DNA of 45,000 nucleotides from Chrysomallon squamiferum (taxonomy: Eukaryota; Mollusca; Gastropoda; Neomphalida; Peltospiridae): NCBI GenBank assembly GCA_012295275.1, contig CM022670.1, forward strand, positions 11,702,083-11,747,082, read 5' to 3'. Under the pieces are notes generated by a model that did no database searches, had not been told where the DNA came from, and worked only from the letters and a program-made list of their open reading frames with translations. The position numbers and the translations under genes were made by a program. This document shows, in pieces, positions 1-11,361 of this stretch (the stretch's first letter is position 1; each line of letters begins with the position of its first letter).

Positions 1-646
1 ATAGTCAGTTTATTTTAATATTCTTGCCGAGATTTAGTGAGAAGAAAGAGAATAAAGCAAATTAGCTTGTTTGTTACAATACATGGTTTATTTTATTCAT
101 TTGACAATAGCTAATGACAATTATTTACAACTATTTCACATGAAGCAGATACTCTATATTGTCTGTAATAATATATTTTGAACTATTTAATTTTTAAACA
201 TTTTAATATACATTATTCAGTATTCAATTTATTGCCAGTTTTTTTAATTTATTTTTTTAATACAAATATTGTGAAGAGAGATATTAATATATAATCAATA
301 TAAAATATTTGCAGTTTCTTAATAATGTTGTGATCAGAAATAAAAATATATTCTGAGATTCTTAATAATGTGAAGAGAGATTTTATTTTTAGACTTTTTA
401 ATATACATATACAATGAATAATAATATTGTCAGTTTAATAATAATCATATTCTTAAGAGTAATTTTATTTTTAAACATTTTAATATACATATACAATTAA
501 TAATAATACTGTCAGTTCAATAACAATCATATTCTCAAGAGAAGTTTTTACTTTTAAACATTTTATTAATAATAATCAATAACAAATATTCTCAGATATC
601 TAATAATATACTATATTTATTGATTTCTTCTTAATCACTGTTTCAG
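1..646 (+). other. 3' part of the last intron of the FAM110-like gene
   Basis: This stretch has no open coding frame of note. It ends in a convincing splice acceptor, a pyrimidine-rich run followed by TTTCAG at 641-646. A second AG at 652-653 gives a tandem acceptor, so the exon could also start at 654, seven bases later. Most of the body is an AT-rich degenerate tandem repeat annotated separately. The intron's 5' end lies outside the window. Confidence 0.7.
185..600. repeat. degenerate ~82-bp tandem repeat
   Basis: Three adjacent units begin near 381, 463 and 545, giving a period of 82 bp. Each carries a TTTTATTTTTA-like start, then ACATTTTAATATACATATAC, a GTCAGTT segment and an AATCATATTCT(T/C)AAGAG end. 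Weaker copies reach back to about 185, with shared phrases such as TGTGAAGAGAG. It lies in an intron just upstream of a coding exon. No coding function is seen. Confidence 0.75.
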
Positions 647-1412
647 CTTGCAGGCAGCCATCACGAAGCAGCCAGTGCAGTCGAAGTCTGAACACAACCT
701 GTCGCGTGTGCTCCAGGACTGGCGAGATGAAGCGAGGGATGAGCTGGGGATGATCAAGTCGATCACTAACTCTCTGTCTTCACCGGAGAAAAGAGTAATC
801 AATACGTCTGATAAAACAAACGAAAAACATTATTTTTCACCCGGCAAAAAGAAGAATTCATTCAAAGAAGCAGACAACGCTGTCCTAGACGCTCTGTCAA
901 CGCAGTACTGCAACGAAGCGAACAAACCACAGAAGCATTCCCATCAAAACAATTCGTCCAGCGACCTCAGCAGTCACCACCAGACTTCGACGGACGAATG
1001 TTTTATGCAAAATTCGGGAGTTTTCTTAGTGCACCGGTCCCATTCAGCAATAAACTGCCGACATGCACGGAACAGTTCTGACTCGTCTGACTACAACAGC
1101 CACCACTCGCGTTCAAGTGCCGACTTCGAAAGGTTTTTCAGTCAGATGGGTTTAGAAAAGAACGTTTTGGATCCGATGCTGCAGCAGCAGGAGGCTCAGA
1201 AGAAAAATGACTTGTTTGAGAGCATCAGTTCCCTGGACTCTCCCGACACTCTGAGTATTTGCAGTGACTACGCCAAAAGTGACTCCAGACTTTCAGACAT
1301 ACCGACAGACAATGAAAAATGTGTAACCCCAACGTCTGCCGTAGAGAGAAATGCCAGGATTATCAAATGGCTGTGTAGTGTGAAAAAAGCAAAATCAAAT
1401 TATAAATGTTGA
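647..1412 (+). CDS. FAM110-family protein, terminal exon (partial, C-terminal ~254 residues)
   Basis: This is the last coding exon of a spliced gene; upstream exons, including the true start, lie left of the window. The frame is open from the acceptor to a TGA at 1410-1412. The C-terminal 23 residues begin VERNARIIKWL, the hallmark end of FAM110 proteins, and an upstream acidic-aromatic motif ADFERFFSQMGL (about residue 158 of the exon) matches the second conserved block of the family's C-terminal region. Between them lies a Ser/Asp-rich low-complexity linker. The first TTG codon is not a start, only the first full codon after the splice site. Vertebrate FAM110A-C are reported at centrosomes, spindle poles and microtubules and have been linked to cell-cycle progression; the molecular activity is unclear. 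GC and CpG are clearly higher than in the flanks, as expected for coding DNA. Family assignment is from recall of the motif, not from a search. Confidence 0.85.
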
Positions 1413-1695
1413 AAAGATAAAATTCAGTGTAAAGCTGTTCATTTAACGTTTAATTTCTTTTGTCAAAAATCAAGAAATGAATTTGTTTTACTTTCTTTTT
1501 TCTTAATCAAAATTATTTTTATTTAATTTATACCATTATGTGTTACCTTTTATATATTATTATTATTATTACTATAATCTGTTAATTTATTACCGTTGTA
1601 AACTTAAAGAGCTTTATAAAATATTGTTTTAGTAATTATGTGACTAACCTGGATTCAGACAATCATTAAAACTTTGAATGCAATTTGACTAGTGA
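1413..1695 (+). other. probable 3' UTR of the FAM110-like gene
   Basis: AT-rich DNA directly after the stop codon with no further reading frame. It ends shortly after an ATTAAA hexamer followed by a GT-rich stretch, which is consistent with a short 3' UTR of about 280 bases. Confidence 0.5.
1665..1670 (+). terminator. ATTAAA poly(A) signal, FAM110-like gene
   Basis: ATTAAA is the commonest variant of the polyadenylation hexamer. About 45 bases downstream lies a GT/T-rich stretch (TTGTTGTCAAGTGGTGTTTT) that would serve as the downstream element. The next canonical AATAAA on this strand is at 2407-2412 and could be an alternative end. Confidence 0.45.
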
Positions 1696-1808
1696 CATTA
1701 GTAAACAAAACCTTTGTTGTCAAGTGGTGTTTTGTTTTGCTTTGGGTATTTTGGGGTTTTTTTTACTAATACTATTACTATTATTATTATTATTATTATT
1801 ATTTTTTA

Positions 1809-2100
1809 CACTGTCATTAATGCTATAAGTACATGTACGCACAAATATAGATTTGTTTCTCACAAAAATGCTATTCATACTGAGAAACAATCTCACACAC
1901 ATTCATTTTATTATTAGTGTGCATGTGTGTGTGGTGGGGTGTTCCATTTTAATGTTCTGCTTTGGTACAGATTAATCCTGATTTTAGTCAATTCTGTTTC
2001 ATGAAGACATTTTTTATTTCTTTCGTTCTTTTTTCTTCTCCTTTTAATTTTTTTTTTTTAATTTTTAATAACCCATCAATTATGATATTATTCCACTCTC
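1809..2100. repeat. dispersed repeat, copy A (~270-290 bp)
   Basis: This segment is clearly related to 6117-6373 in the same orientation. Shared blocks include AAGTACATGT, AGATTTGTTTCT, ACAAAAATGCTAT, CACACACATTCATTTTATTA, ACAGATTAAT and GATATTATTC, each separated by small changes and indels. In copy A the central GT-run is short and the T-rich tract is long. I see no terminal repeats or coding capacity, so the class (SINE, MITE or other) is open. On the minus strand both copies read out similar short pseudo-peptides, which only reflects their shared origin. Confidence 0.7.
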
Positions 2101-2331
2101 ATGATGTATCCTTTTGGTACCCACCTTAGCATTCATATTTTATATATCCGTTTTACAGCTTCCTGCTGTAATTTACAGTACGTTTTAACTTTTGATCACA
2201 AAGACTCAAATAATATTCCTTTAAATATATCAATAACAAAGTATTTATTAATTATTTTGTGTGTGGGTGTGTGCTTCTATAACAATCATTTTATGCGGAC
2301 ACCCCTACAGATAGTTGTGACGAATTTGTTA

Positions 2332-2353
2332 CGCATGACAAGCTTGTCATGCG
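2332..2353. repeat. 22-bp perfect palindrome
   Basis: The left half CGCATGACAAG is followed immediately by its exact reverse complement, with HindIII-type AAGCTT at the centre. It sits in a short CpG-bearing patch (2290-2370) inside very AT-rich DNA. It could be a fragment of a DNA transposon, a dimer protein-binding site or chance; no gene is adjacent. Confidence 0.8.
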
Positions 2354-2766
2354 GAAGTGGGTTTATACCGTTTTGTTTGACCTTTGTATACCCATATTAC
2401 CAGTAAAATAAAACCAAAATACAGGGAGAGTCAGATCTTTTCTGCAAGATTATCAAAATTAACGCTAACTTCTCAAAAGATTAAGGAGGAAGCAAACCGT
2501 TCTGCTTTTATTTACTTTGATAACCACAAAAAAAAGCAGTACAATAGCGTAGATAATTATTAAGTTATTTTCTCTGTTTTCGTCGATAAGAAACTATCGT
2601 GACAGGTACTATCAGCAACAGGATTATTCACAAACCGGACGCACCCTCGTTGTGGCAACGTTAACCACTCTTAATACCTTAGCAACACTTATTATGGCAA
2701 GCCCATCTTAGAAACTTTCTTGGAAATATCAGAGCGTCATTGATCAGACAGGGTGCGTGTGTGTGA

Positions 2767-2797
2767 TTTTTATTTATTTATTTATTTATTTATTTTT
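2767..2797. repeat. (TTTA)n microsatellite
   Basis: About seven uninterrupted TTTA units are followed by a T run. There is no coding significance. Confidence 0.9.
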
Positions 2798-3114
2798 TTG
2801 TTCTGTTTTTCAGAATATATGCAATCGGGCCGAAACCTGAATGTGAAAGCTGACAATGTCACAAAAAATTAATTCAAACGCATATTTTGATTAAAGCCCC
2901 TTGTTTAAAATATCAAGATAAGAGCAATCAGCTGATACTAAGTTAGCAGTTATTATTTGTTGAAGCAACAAGTATCAAATCATTAACAACCAAGGCATTA
3001 TCTGTTTAATATAAAAACATTAGTCCATCTAAAAGACATATCTGATTAGTGTAATAAACAAATGTATGTCACATAACACCAGCATCAATATGCATAAGTC
3101 CAGATAATGAAAAT

Positions 3115-3137
3115 TTTACAACAACAACAACAACAAC

Positions 3138-3198
<61 letters not shown>

Positions 3199-3300
3199 TC
3201 AATAATAAAAATTGTATGACACCATATAGTATCCAGATATGTACATATATATGTGTGTGTGTGTGTGTGTATTTATGTATGTATGTGTAGAGAGAGAGTA
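3115..3300. repeat. compound microsatellite (CAA)n(TAA)n then (TG)n(TATG)n
   Basis: A run of CAA units passes into about 20 AAT/TAA units to position 3197. After about 50 ordinary bases there is a TG run, a TATG run and a short AG run. Long leucine- or isoleucine-like minus-strand frames here are artefacts of the repeats. Confidence 0.9.
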
Positions 3301-3906
3301 TGCACATGCAACAAAAAACAAACAAAAAACAACAACAACACCATAATAATAAAAATAAAATGAAATAAATAATAAAAACATTTAGTTTTAATATCAACAG
3401 AAAACTAAAACTGTGTTATCCAAACTGAACTGGAATCAGAACCTCCCCAAAATCAAAAATTATAAAATTTATTTTTTATTTATTTTCTCTTTTTTTTGGC
3501 AAGAGATACTAGCTGTTACTTTGATAGCATTATCAAAAAGCTGGCACTATTTTATTTTAAGAGTTACAGTAACAAAATAATTATTTTTACTGATCAGCTC
3601 ATAATATCTAAGAATAGCTAGTTATTTCATACACTGATGATTCAGATTAGTTCCATTGTGCCTACATCCCATTTTGTCTACAGCTTATAACAACATAATT
3701 AGGGTCCTTAATTGGGGATTAATTGCTTGAGTGATTATGACATTATACCTTTATCACTTGCCTATCTGTAAAAGTCTGGTCCAGTATTTGAGTATTCTTT
3801 CACCTATTATTAAAAATATTTCAGCAAGAGAAACACATTATTAAACAAAAAGATGCATAACACAACTTCACATCAGGATTAAAATTATGGTGAATTCATA
3901 TTTATT

Positions 3907-3926
3907 GGTGTGTGTGTGTGTGTGTG
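3907..3926. repeat. (TG)10 microsatellite
   Basis: A plain GT/TG dinucleotide run in intergenic DNA. Confidence 0.9.
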
Positions 3927-4599
3927 GTTTAATGCAGTTGATGTTTAATTTCTCTGAATATCCCAAAATAGCCTACGACAGCATTTTGTCAATAAAGTAT
4001 CCTTAGAAAAACCTAGTTAAATCCAAACATCACAGAATATTTGAACAATCACAAACCACTTCCAGTAGATTCATGAAGTTTTATGTATTATTAATATTAG
4101 TACTATTCCACAATAAACAAGACAGAAATGTCACTGCACATATCACTGCATCTTGCAGCATCATGGTTTTCAATGGTTTTACTTTTTGCACAAATGAAAA
4201 GTGAGTCTGAATTAGATTATCAAAACTGAATTTTTAAACCATACTCCACAGCTACATGAAAATATTTTATCATGGGCGTCAACTATTAAACCATATTTTA
4301 ATTCCAAGTCTAATTATATATATATTTTATTATGTTTTTAAAGGTAGTACATTTATCTACACACATATTTTTATCCCAATGGAACAAAAAGTATGCTTGT
4401 TTGCAGTAAAGCCATGTCAGTCAGTGGTGACATATGACAGTGTAACATGATTAAAGTAGGCCTAACTTGAACAAAACAAAGTATTGTCTGTCATTTTCTG
4501 TGAACTATTCTTAATAAAAAATAATACAAAATAAATAAATAATAATAAAAATATCAGCCAGTTCTCTGTTAATATTTATTATTACAGTGTTAAAAAATA

Positions 4600-5710
4600 T
4601 TCGTACATTAATACCACGATCTTAGATAATTAGTAAGTATCCACTCGTAATATTATGTAATATTTATTACAAAGGTGTCGAAAACTTTTATTTAAGCACG
4701 ACTGCGAAGAAATTTTGGCCGGATGCTTAATAAATATATCATAGATAACTCTTTTCCTCAATATCCGAATAAATAGCCAACTGCCTACTCCGTATCCGAT
4801 CGAATAACCATATCAGTTTTTAAGATATCTGCAGTCTTTTTTAATTTCTCTTGATTTACTACTACTTGTTCTTGCAACAGCTAGGTTAACCTTTATACCC
4901 GGATTTTCCGGGCACATAAGGAATATAATTTTACATAAACTTTACACCAAAAAAAAAAAAAATAATAATAATAATAATAATTAAATTATCATGGATATAT
5001 TATAATAATATTATAACTAACATCGGTTGTTATATATAATATAAATATTACACTGTCAAGTAAACTCTAAATAGTGTACGAGTTCCCGGAGCTTCCAAAA
5101 TTAATATGTGTAGGCTAAACCAATGAAAATAACATTACGAGGCTTGACTAATAATATAATGATAACAGGCTAAAACGAATCGGACAACAGTTTCATTAAG
5201 TAGTAAGTTATTAATATTCACTTAAGTTGATATTTGCTGGATTCACTGTTTATGAATTTAGCTGTTGTTGTTTTTTGGTATTTGTGTTGTTTTTTTTGGT
5301 TGTTGTTGTCATTTTTAAATATTTTTATAACTATACTGAAATAGATGACACGATAACTACTGACCCCGAAATATTCGCACACGTACCTGCACTAGTCTAT
5401 GACTTGCAAACTCTGTTACGTACTTAGATACTGCGAGCACGACCCAGTCGATATTTATACGAATGTAAACACGCTCTCATTCTTAGTAAGTTTTATTTAT
5501 ATTTACTACTGAAATACTGTTTGTGAATATATATATGTTTTTGTTACTTCAACTTAAATATTCACGCTAGAGAAGTAAAATAAGTATTAAAAGAAACTGA
5601 GAGTGCGAAAGAATGGTAGAAAGTTTTAACAAGGAAGTACTATAATATATGATATCGGTGTAGCGCAAAGTGATTTATTTATATTATGTATTATATATCT
5701 GACCACGCTT
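4600..5710 (+). promoter_or_regulatory. CpG-retaining block, candidate promoter/5' UTR exon of the CYRI gene
   Basis: CpG dinucleotides are scattered densely here (for example around 4680-4810, 5080-5190, 5340-5480 and 5575-5680) while flanking DNA has almost none. In animals with methylated gene bodies, such islands usually mark unmethylated promoters. The block lies 1.5-2.5 kb upstream of the acceptor at 7163-7164 that opens the 5' UTR exon of CYRI, so an upstream noncoding first exon must exist and could lie here. It also holds a small hairpin with CCCGGA and TCCGGG arms at 4898-4912. I could not identify a specific transcription start or TATA box. Confidence 0.35.
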
Positions 5711-6116
5711 TTAAAAAAAAAAAACATTGAATATATATATTATGCTATTTTATCATTTATTTATCTATTTCTTTAATAATTTCTTTACTAATTTATTCAT
5801 ATATAAATTATTAAATATATAAACTTATTTATATATAGTTACATTGAGCTACTTATAAATCAATTACTATCATAAAAATTTGTTTATGTTTAAAACATCA
5901 TAAACTCTGTAGTAATTATGACAGTATAATAGAATTCTGGGGAAAAAATATACCCTGTTAATGTTAATATTTATTATCTTCATAATCAAAATGGCATGCC
6001 CAAACATAGTTAAAAAATGATGACACAGGTTTTTCTCTTGTTATCTGAATGTTTGTTAACCATATTTCTGATACCAGATAATTATAACATAACACACACA
6101 CATACATATATGTTTT

Positions 6117-6373
6117 AAACACATCATAAATACTGTAAGTACATGTGTACACAAATGTAGATTTGTTTCTTACAAAAATGCTATACATACATAGAAACAA
6201 TCACACACACATTCATTTTATTATTAGTGTGTGTGTGTGTGTGTGTTCTCATTTTTACTTTCTGCTTTGTTACAGATTAATACTGATATTAGTCAGTTCT
6301 GTTTCATCAAGACATAAAAAAAAAAAAAAAAAAATATAACCCATTAATTTGTGATATTATTCTAGTCTGTCTA
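6117..6373. repeat. dispersed repeat, copy B
   Basis: This is the direct-orientation relative of copy A at 1809-2100, sharing all the conserved blocks in the same order. The central dinucleotide run has expanded to about ten GT units, and the tail is an A19 run where copy A has a T-rich tract. The two copies lie about 4.3 kb apart, so they look like independent insertions or an old segmental duplication. Confidence 0.7.
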
Positions 6374-7164
6374 TATAGGGTCTATATATATATATATTAA
6401 CTGCATCATTAAATCACAAAATAGGGTTTCATTTTTTTGAACCTCTGTGTAATTAACATGTTAACAGAGCTCAACAAACTAAATGATCTGAACATCAATG
6501 AAAAACAGAAAATTAGGATAGATAACGATACACAATTACAGGAACTGAAATATTTATTCAGAACATTTTGGACTGAAGGTAGTCTGGATTTCTGGACACA
6601 CACTCAATACAGATAGAAAGCAGAAACATGAAAAACAAAGAATGAAACTGTATTCAACAGATACAAATTATTTCACTCTCAAAGCAGGCTCTGTTTGATC
6701 TTTACTAATCCATTAAAATTCTTAAAATATCTTTATAGAATATCATGTTATGATAAATAGGATGAAAATTAAATGAAGAAAAGAAAGATGCAAGTAAAAA
6801 TTAACACACTTCTTAATAATCTTGTATTGCTTACATATATCATGCATAATATATCTGATGAAAATTAAACAAAAAGAAAGAAAAACAATATTTTATTTAA
6901 GTCATGAATTATCCTGTAAAGGTGTATAATGATAACAGGACCAACTGTGCAGCTATAGAATGCACCAAATTTAAAAGTAGACATGTTTTTTTTTGTTTTT
7001 TTTTTATCAGACATCTTAATATATAGTTTTGTTCATATCCAGCTTCAAAGAAAACTCATAAAACATCTTTAGTTTTGCAGACACATTTCAAATAGTTTTC
7101 TGGAAGCTGGATAAATGGTTTGGTACCCATGTAATGTTCTGTTTGGTTTTTCTTCATGTTTCAG
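6374..7164. other. intergenic or 5' UTR intron, no feature seen
   Basis: AT-rich sequence with no coding frame on either strand that I trust. Its right end is a splice acceptor: a pyrimidine-rich run ending in TTTCAG at 7159-7164. Part or all of it is probably the first intron of the CYRI transcript. Confidence 0.4.
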
Positions 7165-7232
7165 AAGTAACAAACAGATAAAAAAAGAGATCAAGGCCGA
7201 TCCTACTGACACAGGGCAGTAGTGATTTCATC
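7165..7232 (+). other. 5' UTR part of CYRI exon with the start codon
   Basis: These 68 bases lie between a strong acceptor and the ATG. There is no upstream ATG. A TAA at 7179-7181 in frame with the CYRI start excludes a longer N-terminus. At least one noncoding exon therefore lies further upstream. Confidence 0.7.
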
Positions 7233-7308
7233 ATGGGGAAACTTCTGAGTATTCTGTTGAACAACGACGTCCAGACGAGAGAAAATGATTTATTTATTGA
7301 CTTCGAAA
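7233..7308 (+). CDS. CYRI: CYRI coding exon 1 (residues 1-26)
   Basis: Encodes the myristoylation-type N-terminus through DLFIDFE and the first base of codon 26. The donor is GTAAGTATG, a near-perfect match, and the intron is phase 1. Confidence 0.95.
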
Positions 7309-8256
7309 GTAAGTATGCTGTAAGGTAGAAATGCTTTTTAATTATTTCAAGATGTGCTGCACTTACTGAATGAGGAGTCCGCCAACAGCATGAGCAAAAT
7401 AAAACAGGGTTGACAGGTGCAGTGATGTACACTTTTCATTTTCCTAACAGTGATCAGACTGATTTGCACTTTTGTGGGTTTTTTTTTCATTAGCACCATA
7501 TTTTATTTTCAGTGATTGTTTGAAGCTGTCACAATTCCAGTGTTCAATTTTTTTTTTTTTTTTTTTTTTGGTAAGACTTAAAACATCTATTTTGTTTATT
7601 TCTTCAACCTCAGTTGTTTGCAATGCAAAAATAATTTTAAAAATAACACGAAATGATAACCTGTTTAATTTTTAATTATGCACTTTTCAAATAAAATATT
7701 TTATTTTATCCGAAATGTTAAATGCTCTCTGTGTTAAAACAAAAGTGAATCATTACCAAATAATGGTGCTAGACATCATACAGTTTTATTTACCGTATAA
7801 ATTTAAATTTATGATTCATACTATTACGGTTCATCAGTCTCAGTCTTCTTATCATTTTTGCCTCGTACTCCACCTCTTCCTCTTCTTTCTTTTTTCTTCT
7901 TTCTTCTTTCTTCTTTCTTCTTCTTTCTTCCACTTCTTCTTTCTTCTTGTTCTTTTATCTTTTTCCTTTTCATTTCCTGTGTTTAGGTGCTCAGCCTACA
8001 GAGAGTGAGCAACATGTGTACAGTCTGGTGGAGGGTGTGCTGGAGTCAGCACAAGAAATACTCACAGAACTTCGCATGTATCAAGGAGCCTCTGATGATA
8101 TAAGAATGGTAATATTCATTATTCTTTAAATGGTGCAATTTTTTGTAAGGGAACTGTTACTTGTTACCTAAAGATTTCTAGTTGTCTCCCTTGGATGAGT
8201 TTGTGTGTTAAACTAATTTTTATTATCTAGTCTTTATTAATATATGAATATATGTA

Positions 8257-8322
<66 letters not shown>

Positions 8323-11197
8323 AATGTATATGTATGTATATGAATGTATATATGTATGTATGTGTATGTATGTGTATGTACATGTATGTATATATATATG
8401 TGTGTTTATATATGTACAGATATATATACAAATGTACACATATATATTTGTGTATGTATGTTAGTATGTAAATACACAGATATATAGCAGAAGCATGAAC
8501 ATTGCATATTCTCACACCTACACACAAAAAACAATTACCACTTCCTTATTTGTAGAAATATAACATTTCTCTCATTGTGGACAACATTATTAACATTCAT
8601 TTATGATTATTACAGAAGAGTCTGCATTAGTCAGTTTGTACTGTTTTTGTTAACTCTGTGTTCTGTGGAGCTTGGCTATAGAGACAGGAAACAGATGTTG
8701 TTACAAACATGTTTTAGGACCATAATGTTTTTACTTTTCAATATGGTTGTTTATGGTTATGAGATACAAGATGGGTTCTGGAAATATAGATTACAAATGT
8801 TAAAAATCATTCTGATATAGGTTTCTGGTTTTTCTAATAGCTATTCTAATAGGACCTGATCAGATTATTTTAATACTTTATCTTTTTTAATTTTTTTAAT
8901 TTTTTAATTTTTAATTTTTTTTTTTATTATTATTATTTTTTTTTTAGACTTTAACTCATTTTATCAATTACTATTATAGAAATAAAACAAAAACAATATA
9001 TAAAACAATAATAGAATTAAAAAAAGCCTCTTCAAGTATCACAAGTTAATGTGAGAAGTTGATATATGCTTGACTGTAAGGCTGGTTATTAATAATTGAT
9101 GATTTGTATTTCAGGCAATATCAAATCCCAAGAATGAGGAATACCAGGAGAAGGCATGGTTGGCAGTACGTCCTCTTGTGTGCAAACTAAAGATGTTTTA
9201 TGAGTTTTCTTTGAAGCTGGGTAAGAATAAAACTATACATTAAACTGTCTGATAACTACATTAGCGTTGGAAAAAGAAAAGGTTGTAGACAAAAATTTAA
9301 ATACAATCAAGACATCTAAGTTCCCTGTAATATATATTACTGTTATTTAATATGTGAAACTTATCATTTGTAATTACAAAAATTATAAAAAATTATTCAT
9401 AGAATTGAAATTATTATCCAGTCTATCAATTTTATTTACATAAAGACTACCAACATCATTAGTAGTAGTAAGTGATTTATAACAAGTAGTTAATACTCTG
9501 ATAATAGCTCTGTTTAATGAAAGTTATTAATTTAAAACAGTCACAGGCAAACTGTGGCCTACAGTGTTTTCTGACTGGCACATAAATTTCATAAGGAAAA
9601 CAGTGTTTATTAGTGGTGTGGCCCATCTAATGGTAAAGCCTGTTCAAAAAAAAAGTTGCCCATGTCTGATTTAAAAGGTACATATAAAATAAGATATAAA
9701 ATGAGGATGCTATTGTGAATGAATCTAATTACAGAAAATGTTATTCCTGAACTCCTGGGTGAAATTTGTTCTGAAAAAATGACTCCTCGAGAACATCTGG
9801 AAAGTCAGCAGGCACTCTTCAAACAGTTTGCACTGGTTCTAGATTTCGTGCTCACATTTGATGATCTTAAGGTTGGATTATATTTTTTTAAATTCCTTAA
9901 TGTAAAACTTACACTCACAACTGAGCAAATGCTGTTCTTGTTATTATTTATTTATGTGTTTTAAATACTCTGAAATTTTAAAGTTAAAAAAAAAAAAAGA
10001 TTATAATAATAATAATAATAATAATAAATTGTTCTTCAATGACGTAAATAGAGAACATGTGAAATTTTAAATTATTTTATTAAAATTATGTCATACAGAC
10101 ACATTTTAAGATAAGTTATTTTAAGTGTTTAGTTGTGTTATTACAATTTCATTACTTTGCAGATGACAAATCCAGCAATTCAGAATGATTTCAGTTATTA
10201 CAGAAGAACACTTTCACGAAAAAAAATGGCAAATGAGGTACAATTTTAAAATGTTGTTAGATCAGTTTAATTTGCTTTTTTTTTTTATTTTTTATTTTTA
10301 TTTTTATTTTTACTGTCATCTATCTTTTCTTTTCTAACTGATAATTTGGTCTGATTTTAAACAAAGTTTTAGATTAAATTAATCCTAACACTGTTATTAC
10401 TGCCTCTTCAAGACTAACAAAATATTAACATTTTTAAAAAAAAATTCTGTATTTATGTTTTGTTTTAGAAAATTAGCATTTTTCTGAATTATAATATTAT
10501 TTTTTAATATAACTTACCATAAGAGTTGGTCACTGTTTAACACTATTTTATCATTTAAAAACAATAGTAATATTTAGTAATGGAAAAAAATGTAAAAAGC
10601 TGCCTTCAAATAAAAATATTATTTATATCTAACCTCCTAATAATCTGAATTCTATTACAAATTTAAATGTTTACTTTGTGAGTTTATAAATTACATTCTT
10701 AATTTTTCATAATTTTGGTTCATTCTTTGTAGAATATTACTATTTAAAAAAATAAAAATCTCTGAGAATGTTTTTGTTTTTTGTTTTAGGATAATGATGA
10801 TAATGATGAACTGGAAGTTTCAAATGAAATGGCAAATAGGATGTCTCTGTTTTATGCAAATGCAACACCAATGTTGAAAACACTTAGTGAGTGTACAACA
10901 AAGTTTGTATCACAGGTGAGAGACTGTGTTTTGATAGGAATTTATCTGTAATAAAAATTTTACCTGCAGAAGTGAAGTGGTTTCCTTAAAGATATTACTT
11001 ATTACTGTGTGGTAATTCAGGTTCTGAAGTCAGTTAGAAGCTTCTGTGACAGGTATTTGTGGATAAAGTTAAATTTTCTTTTGTTTCATCTGAACTTCCA
11101 CATACATGGTACACCTTTAAAAATATCTAAAAATTTCTATTGTATTCATATCAGCTGCACTTCCAAATAACATTATAAATAAATATTACAGAGTCAG

Positions 11198-11231
<34 letters not shown>

Positions 11232-11311
11232 TTGTTATTATTATTATTATTATTATTAATTATTATTGTTATTGTTATTGTTATTGTTGTTATTATTATT
11301 ATTATTATTAC

Positions 11312-11361
<50 letters not shown>

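Noticed and set aside
3116-3397. 93-codon minus-strand frame ending in a long leucine run
   Set aside because: The leucines come from the TAA/TAT trinucleotide array, with no signal peptide plus domain structure beyond hydrophobic low complexity.
4898-4912. GGATTTTCC within a small hairpin, resembling a kappa-B site
   Set aside because: A single short match in a candidate promoter is not enough evidence for Rel/NF-kB binding.
7154-7432. 92-codon minus-strand frame across CYRI exon 1
   Set aside because: It is antisense to a well-supported exon and has no family signature.
8227-8527. Overlapping open frames of 70-96 codons on both strands (Tyr/Ile/His/Thr- or Cys/Val-rich)
   Set aside because: They are translations of a TG/TATG microsatellite inside CYRI intron 2; every frame is open because the repeat lacks stops.
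9719-9964. 81-codon frame starting upstream of CYRI exon 4
   Set aside because: The family alignment and splice sites restrict coding to 9735-9871.
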